A DNA stretch of 64,000 nt from Prosopocoilus inquinatus (Eukaryota; Arthropoda; Insecta; Coleoptera; Lucanidae): contig CM069869.1 in the NCBI GenBank assembly GCA_036172665.1, positions 6,712,939-6,776,938 on the forward strand, in the 5' to 3' direction. Position 1 is the stretch's first letter. Every line of letters starts with the position of its first letter. Below the pieces are notes generated by a model. It did no database searches. It had not been told where the DNA came from and saw nothing but the letters and a program-made list of their open reading frames with translations. Below are positions 10,571-23,230 of the stretch, piece after piece. A program made the position numbers and the translations under genes.

Positions 10571-13242
10571 GCGGTATAAGTGAGAGCTTGAGTTTGTAAA
10601 GAAAACATAAAAATTTAAAAAAAAATCGTCATAAAAAAGAATTGATGACTCACATTTTACAATCGCTACTGTAATGCACTTAGTTAATAATACGTTTGAT
10701 TCACATATTATGCATTTTAACACTTTGTGAAATCGATAACGAGCAATTAGTTTTGTTTCTTCATGAGATTCCGTTTAACTGCTACAAAGTAGATAAACAA
10801 AGTTCACACTGTTTTTATGCTTCTAACATTAGTAGTATAATTGAAAATAAAAATTAATAAATGAATTTCAATTGTAATAAATTTGCAAATGAATTAGTGC
10901 CACATTAAGGACGAGCTGCAGGGGGCCGAGTGGCCGGGACGCATTTTTATTGTTGCATGCAGTCGCGTTTCATTCGTCTTATTTTTTCAAATAAGTAAGT
11001 GGAGTAAATATCTTGTGAGAACGATATATTTTACTATTTTTGCAGGGGGAAGGGAATAAATTAGATAATTGGCCCCAAGCGCAAGCTTTCCATACTGCAG
11101 CACCAAACTGAATTCTACAGGATGTGTCATAAAATACGGAGGAGATTTCCCGCATGGTCTGGATGGACCTTAAGAAGGAAATATTTTAAACATTAAATAA
11201 TGTTTCGACAAATACGTAAAATAATATGTTATAAAAGAGTGTCTAATATTTTATTGAATATTAGTATAGGTATTACGAGTTTCTTTAACTCCAAATTTCA
11301 ACCTAGGTAAAATGTTCCTGCGCTCAATTTTTAAAAACCAGTTTGGCATTTGCAGGCGTTCTATGATGAAACAAGATGAGGTTCAGCAATATTTAGGTTT
11401 ATTTTTTTTAAATAAAAATATTATAACTGTTCAAAATGTTCTCTTACACGTTTACACGGTTTTCAAATGTTTTACAGCATTTTTAAATATTTGAAACGTA
11501 ACTGATCTTAACAACACACTTGTTTTATTCAAACTTGCTTGCTTATCCTGCAATGGAACATCACCTTTTAAGTACACATATATAAAAACTCCTACATTTA
11601 TATTTGAAAAAGAATAACCTTACCGCTTGTAGTGTATTACACTTCTGATACTCCACAACAATCAAGTTCTTTTGGGTTGTACCAGTTCTCGCCTCAACAT
11701 TTATATTCGTGCTATCTAATCACCCTTTCCTTTTAGCGATTACGGAATTATGCATACGTATTTTAAGGAATTTTTTTCAATTTCGGTGCTTTAAAGAGCT
11801 ACATTATGAAACTTAAATTAGTCATTTGGATTTCATAAAGTAGGACATTAAATCACCCGAAATTTTATTTTGTAAGGTTGGTGGCAACATACGCTGCTGG
11901 ATTACAAATTACAAGTAATAACCTAACTCCAAGTTATACGTGTTTGAAATTACCTCTATTTTCTAGCATCTTAAATTAAATTATGTTAAGCGTCAACCAA
12001 TTTCATCAACCGACCTCAACAAAACAAAATTCGCCATATGACACTAGAAAATAACATCGATTTTTAAGATTTTCTTCTTGTCTAAGCACCAAAATAGAAA
12101 GAAATACTATAAAATACACGTAAGTCACTTTGGCGCATTTGTTTTCGACTCGTTTTCTAAAACTGGACGTGTACGCTAAAATCACGTCTTATCAAAGTAA
12201 GAAAATTAAAAAAAAATCAAATTTAGAACATATTAGACAAAATTTTAGTAAGTATGTGTCATTTGGTACTCACTCAAAAGGATTTGCCGCATGATATTTC
12301 GAAAAGAACGATTTTTTTATTTTCTGTTTCATTCAAGATGTCAAGCGGTAAATGGTATTTAACTTTACCGAGTAGTTAGCTTCTTCAATTATATCCAGAA
12401 AAAATATTTGAAAAAATTAAATTTGTTTTACTGTTGCACGCACAAGGAAATTTCAGACGATTTTTCACATTTTCGGTGCAAATCGATTTTTCTTTTTTAA
12501 TAATATTTTGCATTAGCATTTCTGATTACTTTATAATCAACACACTCAATTGCCACATCTTTACAGAAGATCGCACATGCTTCCTGAGAATGTCCGGAAT
12601 TTCCCGGGCTGTGCTCATGCATTTATTTCGTAAACAGGACATGCTAAAAGATCTTTGCTCCCTTGCTGTCTTGAGCAAGACTGCCGAAATCAAAACTTTA
12701 CTTTTCCACTACGTACGTTTCGAACAAATTGAGCCCTTTTTCAAGTGAAAAATATTACTTCCTGCTTGAAATATAATATTTCTTTTTTTTATAAACTGCA
12801 GTAATTTTTTAAAGTATTATAATTTACAAATTTAATTAAAAAAATCGTACTGGTTGGGTCAAATTCGCCTTCTTTAAAGACAAGCGCCATCTAAAAAGAG
12901 GTGTTTCCCTTTAAAAGAGTTTAAAATTTGACACACCCTGCATCTTATATATGCAAACTAATTTCAAATAACAACTTATTGCTTTTTTTAACGTACAGCA
13001 TGTCTTAAAAGGCCGTACCTTTGAAATTGGGTTCGGGAAGCTGAAATAATCGAAATAAATGAAAGAATGATGAAAGTTTCGATTTGCCTTCATTAAAGAG
13101 TTCTTCGAGAAAATAGCTCTAAATATTGTTACGACAGAATGTGGCTAACTTCACTTATTTACGGATATATTTTAATTTAATACACGTATCAAAGGTAAAC
13201 GTAGTTAATTACGTTATATTTTAGTTACAAAAGAGTGTCGTG
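10571..13242. other. Non-coding remainder of duplicated segment 1
   Basis: AT-rich, shared with 46031-48399. Only short open frames occur. One of 104 codons at 12434-12748 lies mostly in a stretch missing from the sister copy, so it is probably not a conserved gene. Confidence 0.5.
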
Positions 13243-13910
13243 CACTTGAAGGACTCAAGTTAATTTTTATTTTAGTTAATTACTTAGTGGATTCGTCACT
13301 TTAGATAAGTAATTTAAAGCTTAAATTTATAAATGTACGACTTTAAGGTGTAGGTGTTAGAATAGTCCAACTGAATCATATCTCGCGATTATTGTTTAAT
13401 TTTTTGTATAATTCTTAGCCTCGCGGTGCGTGTTGATTTACTTTGTGGCCAGTTAAATCTTATTTGATATTATCTTGACATTTGCGTCGTATGTTTTGGC
13501 CATCGCCGAGACTCACATATCTTTAAAGCTTGAATCAACAGACATTTCTTCAACAATTGTGCTGTGTTATTGTCTACTTCTTACGTTGAACGCAGAGAAA
13601 GAGTGAATGAAAATCTTCCGTGGGCTAAAGAATGCCTTCGGACGTTGCTGGAATTTTGGGAATCATTGTTTCAGTAGTTCTTTCAGCAGAGCTTCTTTCC
13701 CTTGTTTTGAATCAATAAACAATTAAAGTGTAGGTATACAGATTTGAAGAGGAAACACATTAGGTATACTTAAGAAGCGGACACTTTACGTTACTACTTT
13801 AGCTTTGCTCAGGGTACCGTACGTGAGGTATAGTTGGCGAGTATGTTGATGAAAGGCGATTTTTCAAAACTGCGCTCGCCGGTTTCCCTCAGGGTGCTCA
13901 TTCTCGAATC

Positions 13911-14032
13911 AGGGGAACAAACTCGTAAAAAAACGTGACCTCAACATGACGTTGACCCTCACACAAACCTACACGATTCGCAGGAGAATTACGTCATTTT
14001 GACGTCACGTCCTCTTGCGAGTTTGTTCCCTC
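13911..14032. repeat. Small palindromic element
   Basis: GGGGAACAAACTCG near 13912 is mirrored by CGAGTTTGTTCCC ending near 14030, with ACGTGAC and GTCACGT in the inner arms. About 120 bp; probably a MITE. Confidence 0.55.
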
Positions 14033-14195
14033 AATTTAAGGTGATCAACTGTTTTATTCAGGACAGTTGGCAACGCTGTCCTGGGTAAATCGTTATATTA
14101 CAGAACCCAATGAACGTACTGGTTTTTAAGAAGTGTCCTGGGAAGGGCTGTTCCACCTGCTATCACAAAGCAGCAGACTGCTATGTTTAACGCTT

Positions 14196-14445
14196 ATTCT
14201 CATCTCATGATTAGAGTCATATCTAACTAAAGTCCAACATACACGATAAAGCTTTATGCAAATTTTATGAGCAAGAGAGTGAAAGAGAATTTAATCACAA
14301 TGACCGGTATTTTCTTTTATTTAGCAACGCTGTGATTAAATTGTCTCTCACTTTCTTACTCATTAAATTCGCATAAAGTTATATCGATTCTGTTTATTTT
14401 AACCAAGGCTTTAGTTAGAGACGACTCTAATCTTGAAATGAGAAT
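14196..14445. repeat. Palindromic element of about 250 bp
   Basis: ATTCTCATCTCATGATTAGA at the left is mirrored by TCTAATCTTGAAATGAGAAT at the right. Arms of about 105 bp include AACTTTATGCGAATTTAATG-like sequence around an AGCAACGC-containing centre. A MITE-like hairpin. Confidence 0.6.
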
Positions 14446-15051
14446 GCAGCTCGGCGTTGCTAAATTAAATACGAGGTGAGAATACGGGCTAATGTTACTC
14501 ACATGTCTTTCGTTTTTGAATGGCAACGATTAAACATATATGTTCTTAACATAAATGTAATAGTTTTCGAGAAAAATGCAGTGGCAGATTTTCACTAAAC
14601 CGTTTGAGAACTGCTGGCATAGCTAAAAGTGGAACGTGTGCGCCTCTTCAATTACAACCCGCAGCCGAAGTAGGCCAGGGTCAGCGCCTTATTAGAACTT
14701 GAGCAGGAATGATGTAACTCAGCGCCGCTGCGATCAGTTGATCCGTCAAAGTGTTTACAATTTAAATTAACTTCACTGCAAGTAATTACAAGTTTAAGTA
14801 TTAAATTAAAAGCTAGTGCAATTCAAGAAGCTGCGGTTTTATAATTGCCGAACAAATTAAAAGCGAGGTACAAACAAACTGTAATTTCTCATTCCATATC
14901 ATTTTTAAAAGACTTACAAAAATTTTACATTTACTTTGTTTCCAAGGACCGTAACTAGTAATACTTTCATAGTTAGCAGCGAGATTGCAGCCAAAGTTTA
15001 TTTACGTAAAAGGGTGAAGGAAGAACATTTTCAACGCTCTTGCCTAATTGG

Positions 15052-15373
15052 TGCATACGTTTCTAGGGCTTCATTTTATTTATTTAAACGAATAAAACAC
15101 TCGGTAAACTTAACCGTAATTTAATAATGCTTACGAATTAATTTATTTGTAACAATTTATTTGCACACTAAAATCTAACTTCGACGATCGCTGTTAGAAT
15201 TCAACTGACTCCTGAGTCCACTCCGGCCGATTTTATATCTTTTGCTGCCGTCTCGAATTTTCCAAGCTGGAAAATTCGAATTTGTTCGATGGTGGCGTGA
15301 CGGCCAATAACGCATAACGAACCGACTTCTCGACGCCTTCAGTTTGACGTAGTAAGCCGGGTGGCGCGCCACA
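15052..15373 (-). repeat. 3' LTR of gypsy copy A
   Basis: Begins TGTGGCGCGCCAC (from 15373 downward) right after a purine tract AAGAAGGGGGCAG and ends near 15052 with a degraded version of ACGTAACA. It contains TATAAAAT (15230-15237) and an initiator TCAGTT whose A is at 15206, a spacing of 31. Confidence 0.85.
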
Positions 15374-15384
15374 CTGCCCCCTTC

Positions 15385-16020
15385 TTAAAAACGTTTCGTC
15401 TCGAAATGTTCCTGGTTATAGTCTTGAAGGAGGGTGTCGGAATCTACATGCTGGCCATTCTTGCAACTTCCAACTTGGTGGCTGCAGACTAGGACTTCAA
15501 TTCCCGTTCTGTGGAAGATGACTTCCAGCATGCTTCGAATTACTCTCCAGTCTAGTCCGTCTAATCCGCAGCCCAATTTGGAGATGGCTAACTTCATCTG
15601 ATGGTTCTCTATTAGCTGTCTCCTCAAGCTATATAGGGCTCTTCACATACTTTGATAATCATGTTTACCGCTTGATGTCTTCTTAGTGACTAAATAATGC
15701 ACCTGGCGCCTCCGATCTGCCGTCGAATCGATGATCTGCAGACTCTTGCCTACCACAGGATGCTGTCTTCGGAGCTCCTCGATTTGGCCAAATTTCTTCC
15801 TAAACACCTGAGCGATTCCTTTGGACATTTTCAGGTCTTCTGCTACGCAGTGGGCCAGACTGTACTCCAGTGGCACTTTAAAGAGATCTTGTTGCTTCTC
15901 CGTGGTCACTCCAAACCGTGCCTTACTTCCTTCGGCGTGATGAGACATGAAGGTTTCGAAGTTCACTTCGGAAACTTGCGCCCTTTGTACTGTCCCTTCA
16001 TCTGCTTCTCCATGGTAAGG
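15385..16020 (-). pseudogene. TARG1/OARD1-like macrodomain, copy A (CCCH finger lost)
   Basis: Follows the integrase GPY/F region. Readable core: DLFKVPLEYSLAHCVAEDLK, then MSKGIAQVFRKKFGQIEELR, YLVTKK and LGCGLDGLDW. In the TARG1 family the TKK lysine and the GLD aspartate form the catalytic pair, and both are kept. A TGA replaces a Trp codon after YQSM (near 15646), and a deletion near 15465 removed the start of the CCCH finger, leaving GSCKNG. Because CCCC became CCC at the end of IN, this domain is out of frame with pol here. Confidence 0.85.
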
Positions 16021-19000
16021 GCTATCCGGTTGAAGTGGATTACTTTGGGTTTGCCATGGGGGACCTTCTTGATGCGGTAAACGACGTCGTTGATGCGTTT
16101 CATCACTTTGTAAGGACCTTCCCAAGAGGTCTGCAGTTTTGGGGACAGGCCTCGACGTCTTTGGGGGTTGTAAAGCCAGACCAGTGCTCCAGGTTGGTAT
16201 CCCCCGTTTTGAGCGTTGATGTCATAGTGCTCCTTCATCCGATCGCTGGCCGTCTGTATATTGTGACGCACTTGGTTGTGGATGTGGTCCATTTTCCTGC
16301 GTAATTTGCTCACGTAATCTTCGTCGGCAGAGACTTCGCCAGGCTTCACACCAAACTTCAGGTCGCAGGGCAGTCTCGGTTCTCGCCCGAATACCACTTT
16401 CGCTGGAGTCTCCCCTGTTGTCTCATGAACGGACGAGCGGTATGCCATTAGAAACAGGGGAATGTACGTGTACCAGTTCCTCTGATGATCGGAAACGACC
16501 TTGGATAAATGTCGGTTGATGGTTCTGTTGAACCTTTCCACCATTCCGTCTGACTGTGGGTGGAGTGTAGTTGTTCTAGTTCTAGGCCGATTCAAAGTTC
16601 CTTCCTTGGTCTGAATGCAGTTCCATAGGTACACCATACCGACTGATCCATTCCTTGACAAGGACTTCCGCAATAGTGACTGCCTCTTGGTTAGGTAGGG
16701 CGTAAGCTTCAACCCACTTGCTAAAGTAGTCCATTACCATGACGATGTACTTGTTTCCACCATTCGTTTCTGGAAACGGGCCGGCTACATCGATGGCAAC
16801 TCTCTCAAAAGGACTTCCAACGTTGTACTGTCTCATGGGGGCCTTACCCCGCCTGTGGGGACCGTTACTGGCTGCGCAGACTGTACACTTTCTGCACCAA
16901 TCCTTCACGTCTTCCTTGCAGTTCACCCAGTAAAATCTTTCGCGCACCTTCTCCATAGTCTTCTTAATTCCCAGATGCCCTCCCGAAGTTCCATCGTGAA
17001 GTTCCCTCAGAACTTTTGGCACCCTATTCTTGGGGATCAGTAACTGTGTCTTCTGTTCCACGCCTTCCTGATTCTCTATGCTTCGTCTCAGAAGACCACG
17101 ATCCAACACTATGGAGTCTAGTATGATTTTACGGACGCTGTACATGGTGCTACCTCTTCCCAGGTAGGCCTCGCGTCCCTGCTTTTCCACTCTAGCACTA
17201 ATTTAAAATCCGGGTCGTTCTCCTGGTATCTTCGCAGTTCTTCGCCTCGCCATTTGTCGTCAATAATGGCTGTCCTCGCAGTCGTGGCTACTTTCTCGTC
17301 CAAACGACTACAGTGCTTACAGTCTTCGGCACAGGGTCTTCTCGACAAAGCATCGCCATTTCGATGGCTAGTTCCTGCCCGATGCTGAATTTCAAAATCG
17401 TACTCCTGAAGTCGTTCGATCCATCGTGCAACTTGCCCTTCTGGGTTCTTGAAACGGAGAAGCCATTTTAGAGCGGCATGGTCGGTCCTCAGCAGGAAGC
17501 GTCTACCGTACAAGTACTTGTAGAAGTGTTCTATCGTTTTTACGACGGCTAGCAATTCCCTTCTTGTGACGCAATAGTTTCGTTCTGGCTTTGATAGGAC
17601 TTTACTGAAGTAGCCGATCACCTTCTCTTGCCCCTCTTGTATATGGGAGAGTACGCCACCAATCCCAACGTTGCTAGCATCTGTGTCCACGACGAATTTG
17701 CCTTCCGGGAGAGTATAACTCAGAATAGGAGCACTAATCAAGTACTGCTTTAGTTGTTCAAAGCCAATTTGACACTGTTGGTCCCATTCAAATGGACGAC
17801 CTTCTTCAGTGAGTTCTGTCAACGGCTCAGCAACGTCTGCAAATCCAGGAACGTAGCGCCGATAATAACTACACAGGCCAAGGAAACTCCTTGTTTGGTG
17901 TTTATTTCTGGGAGTTGGCCAGTCTTTCACCACCTGAATCTTCATAGGGTCCACGGCGATTCCATTTCCATTAACAATGTGCCCCAGGTAATTCACTTCC
18001 TTCTGGAACAGGTGACACTTCTTGAGGCTAAGCTTTAGTCCAGCTCCGCGAAGCCGCTGAAACACTCCTTCTAGGTTCCTTAGGTGGTCGTCGAACGTCT
18101 TTCCCACGACAATTATGTCATCAAGGTACACCATGCACGTTGTCCAGGACAGACCTTTCAGAACCGTCTCCATTAACGTCTCGAATGTCGCTGGGGCATT
18201 ACATAATCCGAATGGCATCACTGTGAACTGCCACAGACCCATACCAATGGAAAACGCCGTCTTTTCTCGATCTTCAGGCGCCAGCTCCACTTGCCAATAT
18301 CCACTCTTTAAGTCCAAAGTTGAGAAGATCTTTGAGCCGGCCAGGGTGTCTAGGGTATCATCAATCCGTGGCAGGGGATAGCTGTCCTTCTTGGTGACAT
18401 TGTTGAGTAACCGGTAGTCTACACAGAACCTGGTGGACCCATCCTTCTTCTTCACAAGCACTACTGGTGACGCCCAAGGGCTGCTTGATGGTTCTATTAC
18501 ATTATCCTTTTCCATCTCGCGAATAATGCGTTCCGCTTCCTCACGCTTCGCCAACGGTAATCGCCTTGGAGCTTGACGGATAGGTCTTTCTTCTCCAGTC
18601 TCTATTTTGTGTTTCACGACATCAGTTCTTCCCTTGGATCCATTTTCTACCTCGAATACATCTTGATAACGGCCGATCAGATTCTTTGCTTTTGTCTTCT
18701 GGTCTGGAGTCAATTCCTGGGCTGTTGACATAACCATTTACCATAGTTTCGTTGGGACTTTTGCTTCTGGCACGTTTGCTTCAATTTGGCGGGAGATGGA
18801 GGACACCATGGTGCAGCTTCCCAAGATTGTTCCTTTCTTGATATTGACGGAGAAACAATTGACGTTCATCAGGCGGACAGGTACTTCCTCCTTCGTCGTC
18901 AACAACATTTTCCCAACGAGGACTCCTCTTCCAATCCTTTGATCATCAGTATTAGGTTCAACCATAATGACTTGCCCATCTTGAAAAACACCGTCCAGTT

Positions 19001-20839
19001 TTGCGTCGACGATAACCTCAGTCCTGCTGGATAATACAACGTCTTCAGCGAGGACTACTCGAGCGGCCACGTCCCCTCGTTGATGTAGAACCAACTCCTC
19101 ATTATTGACCGCCATCTCGCCACGCTTTAAGTCCAATTGGAACCCGTGGGCACACATGACGTCCATGCCCAAAATTGCCTCGTCCTCTATGTCTGCCACC
19201 AGTGCACGGTGTTTTATTGGAGTTGAACCAATGGTGATGATAACCCCTACTGCACCGTGGACAGTTGCTGATGTTCCAGTTGCAGTTTTCAGTCTCCACT
19301 TGGTCGGCTCGGTGCGTCCAGATGACTTAATGACGTCGGGTCTTAAGATGGTCTTCGTCGCACCCGTATCCAACAACATGGTGTGAGGAATGTCATCAAT
19401 GGTGACATCCACGAAGACACTGCTGGTTAACTGCCGTAGGGATATTACTTGTTTGGCTTTCGTCTTTGGGGACCTTTGAATACGGTTCGAAGTTTGCCCC
19501 TCTGCACCGACCCGGCTTAGTTTAACTGTGGCTTTCTTGGATCCTGTCTGGGCTTTGGACATCGCCTGCGAACATGTCCTTCCTCCTGGCCACACCAGCG
19601 GCTTCTTCTGCTTGAGGTCCTGTTCCACAATGCGGCGAACATCTTCAGCGGTGGTATACTCCCTGGGTCGCTCCTTTATAGCACATCCCACCTTGGCGTT
19701 AACGGGGTCTTCCTTTTCTTCCTCTTGGAAGTCCATAGCCGCTCGCACATTGACATGCCCTCTTGAAACTCGTCTCGCCGCTTCAAATTCCAAGGCATAA
19801 GCCAATGCGTTCTTGGATGTCTTCGGATGGGTCATTCTCAATGCCTGCTGGTTGTCTGGGTCACGAATTCCATCTATGAAGGTCTGCACCGTCAAACATT
19901 TGAGGAATTCAACAGGAGCTGTGGGATATGCCAACTGGGCCAGACGCGCTACGTCCGCTTCGAATTCTTGAAGACTTTCTCCGGATTTCTGACAGCGATT
20001 CCTCAACTGCGCATGGTATACCTCGGTCAGATGGGTCTGTCCATAACGCATTTCCATCCTATTCACCAGCTTGTCGAAGTCTTCTTGCTCCTCTGGCGGC
20101 ATCGTCTGTAGCACATCGATAGCGTCCCCTCTCAAGGCCACAATTAACGAAGTGGCTTTTTCGCTGGCCGTCCATCTGTTCGCTTTGCTGCTGCTTCGAA
20201 CTGTTTGAAATAGTTGGGCCAAGAAGACTTTCCATCGAACGTTGGTGGTTTTATTTTCAATTTCGAATTTTCTGCTGGTCCTTCCACAATTCGGGTTTCA
20301 TTATTTTCTAGTGTTTGTACTGGTGGCTGATCCCCGAACATTCGCAACCCCGCCATGATTTGTTCCAGATTTTTGATTTTGTTATCCTGCTGGAATATTA
20401 TTTCTTCCACATTTTCTTGCAGGTTCCTTGTTTCTTCCGATATTTTTACCACTAGTTGATCTTCGAGTCCTTTTGTTTGTTCTAGAAATTTCTCGTCGAA
20501 ATTTCTGGATTGCTCTCGAAATTTCTCGTCTAAGTCTCTAGATTGTTCCAACAATTTATTCTGTAATTTGTCGAAATTTCCAGATTGTTCTAGAAGCTTC
20601 TCCTCTAAATTTCTGGATTGTTCTCGAAGTTCATCTTTCAGGATTTTATTAAAATCGACGAGACCACACGAAATTTCGAAAAGGAACGTCTCTGGATCTT
20701 CACCAGCTCTCAACAAATCTCATCGGAGACGCTGTTGAAGTGCGCCTTTCAAACCACAGGTATCTAACTCTTGTTCTTCCAATTCGGTTTTTAATTCCGC
20801 CACTTTTAAGTCTTTCAACAACACTTTTCTCGTAGCCAT
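15963..20839 (-). pseudogene. Gag-Pol of gypsy copy A
   Basis: The ATG at 20839 opens a SAP-domain Gag, stopped at TGA near 20717 and followed by 11-residue repeats (EEKLLEQSGNF) and a gag capsid region (FDGKSSWPNYFKQF). An 8-nt deletion fused gag to pol, replacing the zinc knuckle (reads VWPGGRTCSQ). Protease DTGA lies in 18738-20222. RT (FCVDYRLLN, YLDD) and RNase H (TDHAALKWLL) lie in 17118-18737. Integrase HHCC and the first two Asp lie in 16582-17190, and the Glu (DGMVERFNR) and GPY/F (EGPYKV) in 15963-16712. Stops and a small deletion in IN make it defective. Confidence 0.9.
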
Positions 20840-20922
20840 TGTTTTTTTTTTCGATAATGTACTTATTTAATAATCTGATTAAATTTAATTTACTTTAAAT
20901 TGTTTATTTACTTGCACAAACC

Positions 20923-20938
20923 CCGCACCTGACACCAC
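20923..20938 (-). promoter_or_regulatory. Primer-binding site, copy A
   Basis: On the minus strand GTGGTGTCAGGTGCGG follows the 5' LTR. TGGTGTCAGG is complementary to the usual 3' end of tRNA-Leu; the assignment rests on general knowledge of LTR elements. Confidence 0.6.
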
Positions 20939-21162
20939 TGTTACGTTTCTAGGGTTTAAATTAATTTATTTAATCGAATAAAATACTCGGTAACAAACTT
21001 AACCGTAATTTAATAATGCTTACGAACTAATTTATTTGCAACAATTTATTTTATACACTAAATCTAACTTCGACGATCGCTATTAGAATTCGATTGACTC
21101 CTGAGTCCACTCCGGCCGATTTTGAATCCTTTGCTGCCGTCTCGAATTTTCCAAGCTGGAAC
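20939..21162 (-). repeat. Truncated 5' LTR of gypsy copy A
   Basis: Matches the 3' LTR from its end (TGTTACG on plus) up to CAAGCTGGA at 21162, then similarity stops; about 100 bp of U3 are missing. Confidence 0.8.
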
Positions 21163-23230
21163 CTTAACCACCCACCGACGACCATGATTGTTTATTAATT
21201 ACGGTAAACCCCACTATTGATTACTTTTAATTTAGCACTTGCTTTTAAATTAAAATTATTATTCTTCGTGAAGAAAAAAATTCCCCATTATTTTTCAAAA
21301 GATAATTTAAATTGAATTCCAATTTCTAAGTCCATTTTCAATTTGAAATACTGACACTATCTCCCCCCCCCCCCCTCCCGTATGTTCTGGTTTTTGGTTT
21401 TGTACGATTGGTTACCTTACCTCAATTCGACAATAAGGCCCCTGGACCAGAATGTTGACTGGATTTATCACGGTCATTGTTTTAAAGATGCTGGAAACAA
21501 ATCGAACCGTAAAATTTGGATTTTTACAAAATTGCGTAACTATACAGGCTGTTCGTTTTTTCGGGTGCCACTATGGGTATCTCGCTTATCTTAAGAAATA
21601 CGAAGTTGGTTTAATTAGAGCAAAGTTGCACATTTTCGTGCTGAATAATAATCTCAAAAGAAATTTGAAGTATCTTCAATGGTTTTGAAAGTATCGCAAA
21701 ATAACAAAAATCTCTGATTTTCGTTTTTAATTTTTTCACGATAAACTAATCATACTAGGCATTTCTAACCAAGACATTATTCAGACACTTTTCTATGAGG
21801 AATTCTAATATGGCATCCCTTTTCAATAATTTTCAAGATGGCGGAAAAACACCCGGCAACTTTATTTTTTCTTATGGACGCCATTTTGGATTTTAACATT
21901 TTGAGATTACGTCTTTTTTCCTCTTTACAACAATATATCACACATGGTGGTGTAATATCACATTTTTGCCAAAAATCTAATTTTTAATTTTTTGTGAATA
22001 TTGCTGAAAAACAAAACGTTCTTTTGTTGTAAACAAAAGTTTGACAGTTTGATCCTATTTCAAGTCTTGTCATTTACGTTTGTGCTAGTTTTATCGCCTT
22101 TATGAGCTCTACTAACACGCCCTCAAAGGAATGGGTAGACTTATCAGTCATCCTGTATATGCATGCAACTTGTCTCAGTAATTATTCACCCCGTACTTTC
22201 ACATTTTTTTCAAAATTTTTGGAATCGTGCAACTTTAAAATGGCGTAAGCTTTACATGATAATGATGAACTCGGGGTTGGTTGCAATTAAAAAATTCGCG
22301 CAACTTTTCGACTTGCGTACATTTTTCGTAGATAAAAAATTGAGCAACTCAGTGTATCACCAATTGTTGAAAAATAAAGTGAAGACATTTTTGCCGATGT
22401 GCAAGTTTCAGGAATGTGTAACATAATGCAGAAAGCGTATGCAAGTCACTTGCGCCACTTTGAAGTTGCGTTATGTCTCCGGTCTCCGGTCAATACGTTG
22501 ACCAAACATTGTTCGCTTTTATCTGCATTATAAAACAGGCAGGTGATTTGCTAAGCTTTCATTTTATCAAGACGCAGTTCGCAATGCAATTTAGGCGAGA
22601 AATTGCGTCTTGATAAAATGCAAGCTACTATACGTTGCCCGATCAAATTGAATGGTAAACTGCGTAACTTTGGGAATTGCGGTTATTTCTTAATTAAAAC
22701 AACTTTTCTTAATATATAACATATTAGGCATTTAAACAATGCCTAATATGTTTTTCTTAATTTCTTGCAATTTGTTTCTGATCGCAGTAGACTATGGTTT
22801 ATAATACCAAAGATTTTAAAATCAAAAAATGTCGGGTCTAGAAGGAAGTAGAAGTGGCGAAAATTTAAAATCAATCCGTTAATAAATGAAAAAAAGTAGA
22901 TGGGTGTGTAGATGAGAAGTGAAACACCCTTTTTGTAATAAAACTAACAATCTAGAGGGTGTCTATAAAATAATTGCTATTTAGTTTTTTTTATATTTGC
23001 GAATTTAAAAAGAAAAAATATAAAGGAAGTTGTAGAATTTATTTCAATACTGCTACAGTTATTAACAAAAAAATAATTGAGCGTCGTTTTGGTTTTAAAT
23101 AAAGTAACATTAAACGACATTTTAATATTAACATATTAAATCAATTTAAGCATTTTGCAAAAAATTAACTTTGAAAGTGGAAACGAAAAATATTACGGAA
23201 TGAACTTTAAAAAATTTCAGTTATGAAAAT
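21163..23230. other. Intergenic sequence with hairpins, no gene recognised
   Basis: Contains a C-tract at about 21364-21375, a hairpin at 22553-22625 (ATTTTATCAAGACGCA versus TGCGTCTTGATAAAAT) and a perfect short hairpin at 22719-22751 (ACATATTAGGCATT versus AATGCCTAATATGT). Short frames at 21382-21688 and 22163-22426 resemble nothing known to me. Confidence 0.45.

Larger units (their letters stand above)
5027..13242. repeat. Segmental duplication, copy 1 (8.2 kb)
   Basis: Aligns collinearly with 40456-48399 at a few percent divergence by eye, including coding, intronic and intergenic sequence. It starts at TACACGTAATTATAA, which is also the base pair after the pogo element in copy 2. It ends at AGAGTGTCGTG. 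Copy-specific differences include about 190 bp near 6255-6440 and about 260 bp near 12490-12750 present only here, and about 205 bp near 10080 absent here. Confidence 0.9.
13243..15051. other. Unique intergenic sequence with two palindromic elements
   Basis: No gene was recognised. It holds the two inverted-repeat elements listed separately. It runs from the end of the segmental duplication to the 3' LTR of gypsy copy A. Confidence 0.45.
15052..21162 (-). mobile_element. Ty3/gypsy retrotransposon, copy A (macrodomain family)
   Basis: Minus-strand element about 98 percent identical by eye to copies B and C in its coding parts. Order in its own direction: truncated 5' LTR, tRNA-Leu-like primer site, gag, PR-RT-RH-IN, macrodomain plus CCCH remnant, polypurine tract and 3' LTR. 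It carries at least a TGA in gag (near 20717), a TAA between the protease and RT regions (near 18737), deletions in IN, and a stop in the macrodomain. The 5' LTR breaks off at 21162, so no target duplication is visible. Confidence 0.93.

Noticed and set aside
12434..12748. 104-codon plus-strand frame, possible small gene
   Set aside because: Most of it is missing from the sister segment and nothing in it resembles a known family.
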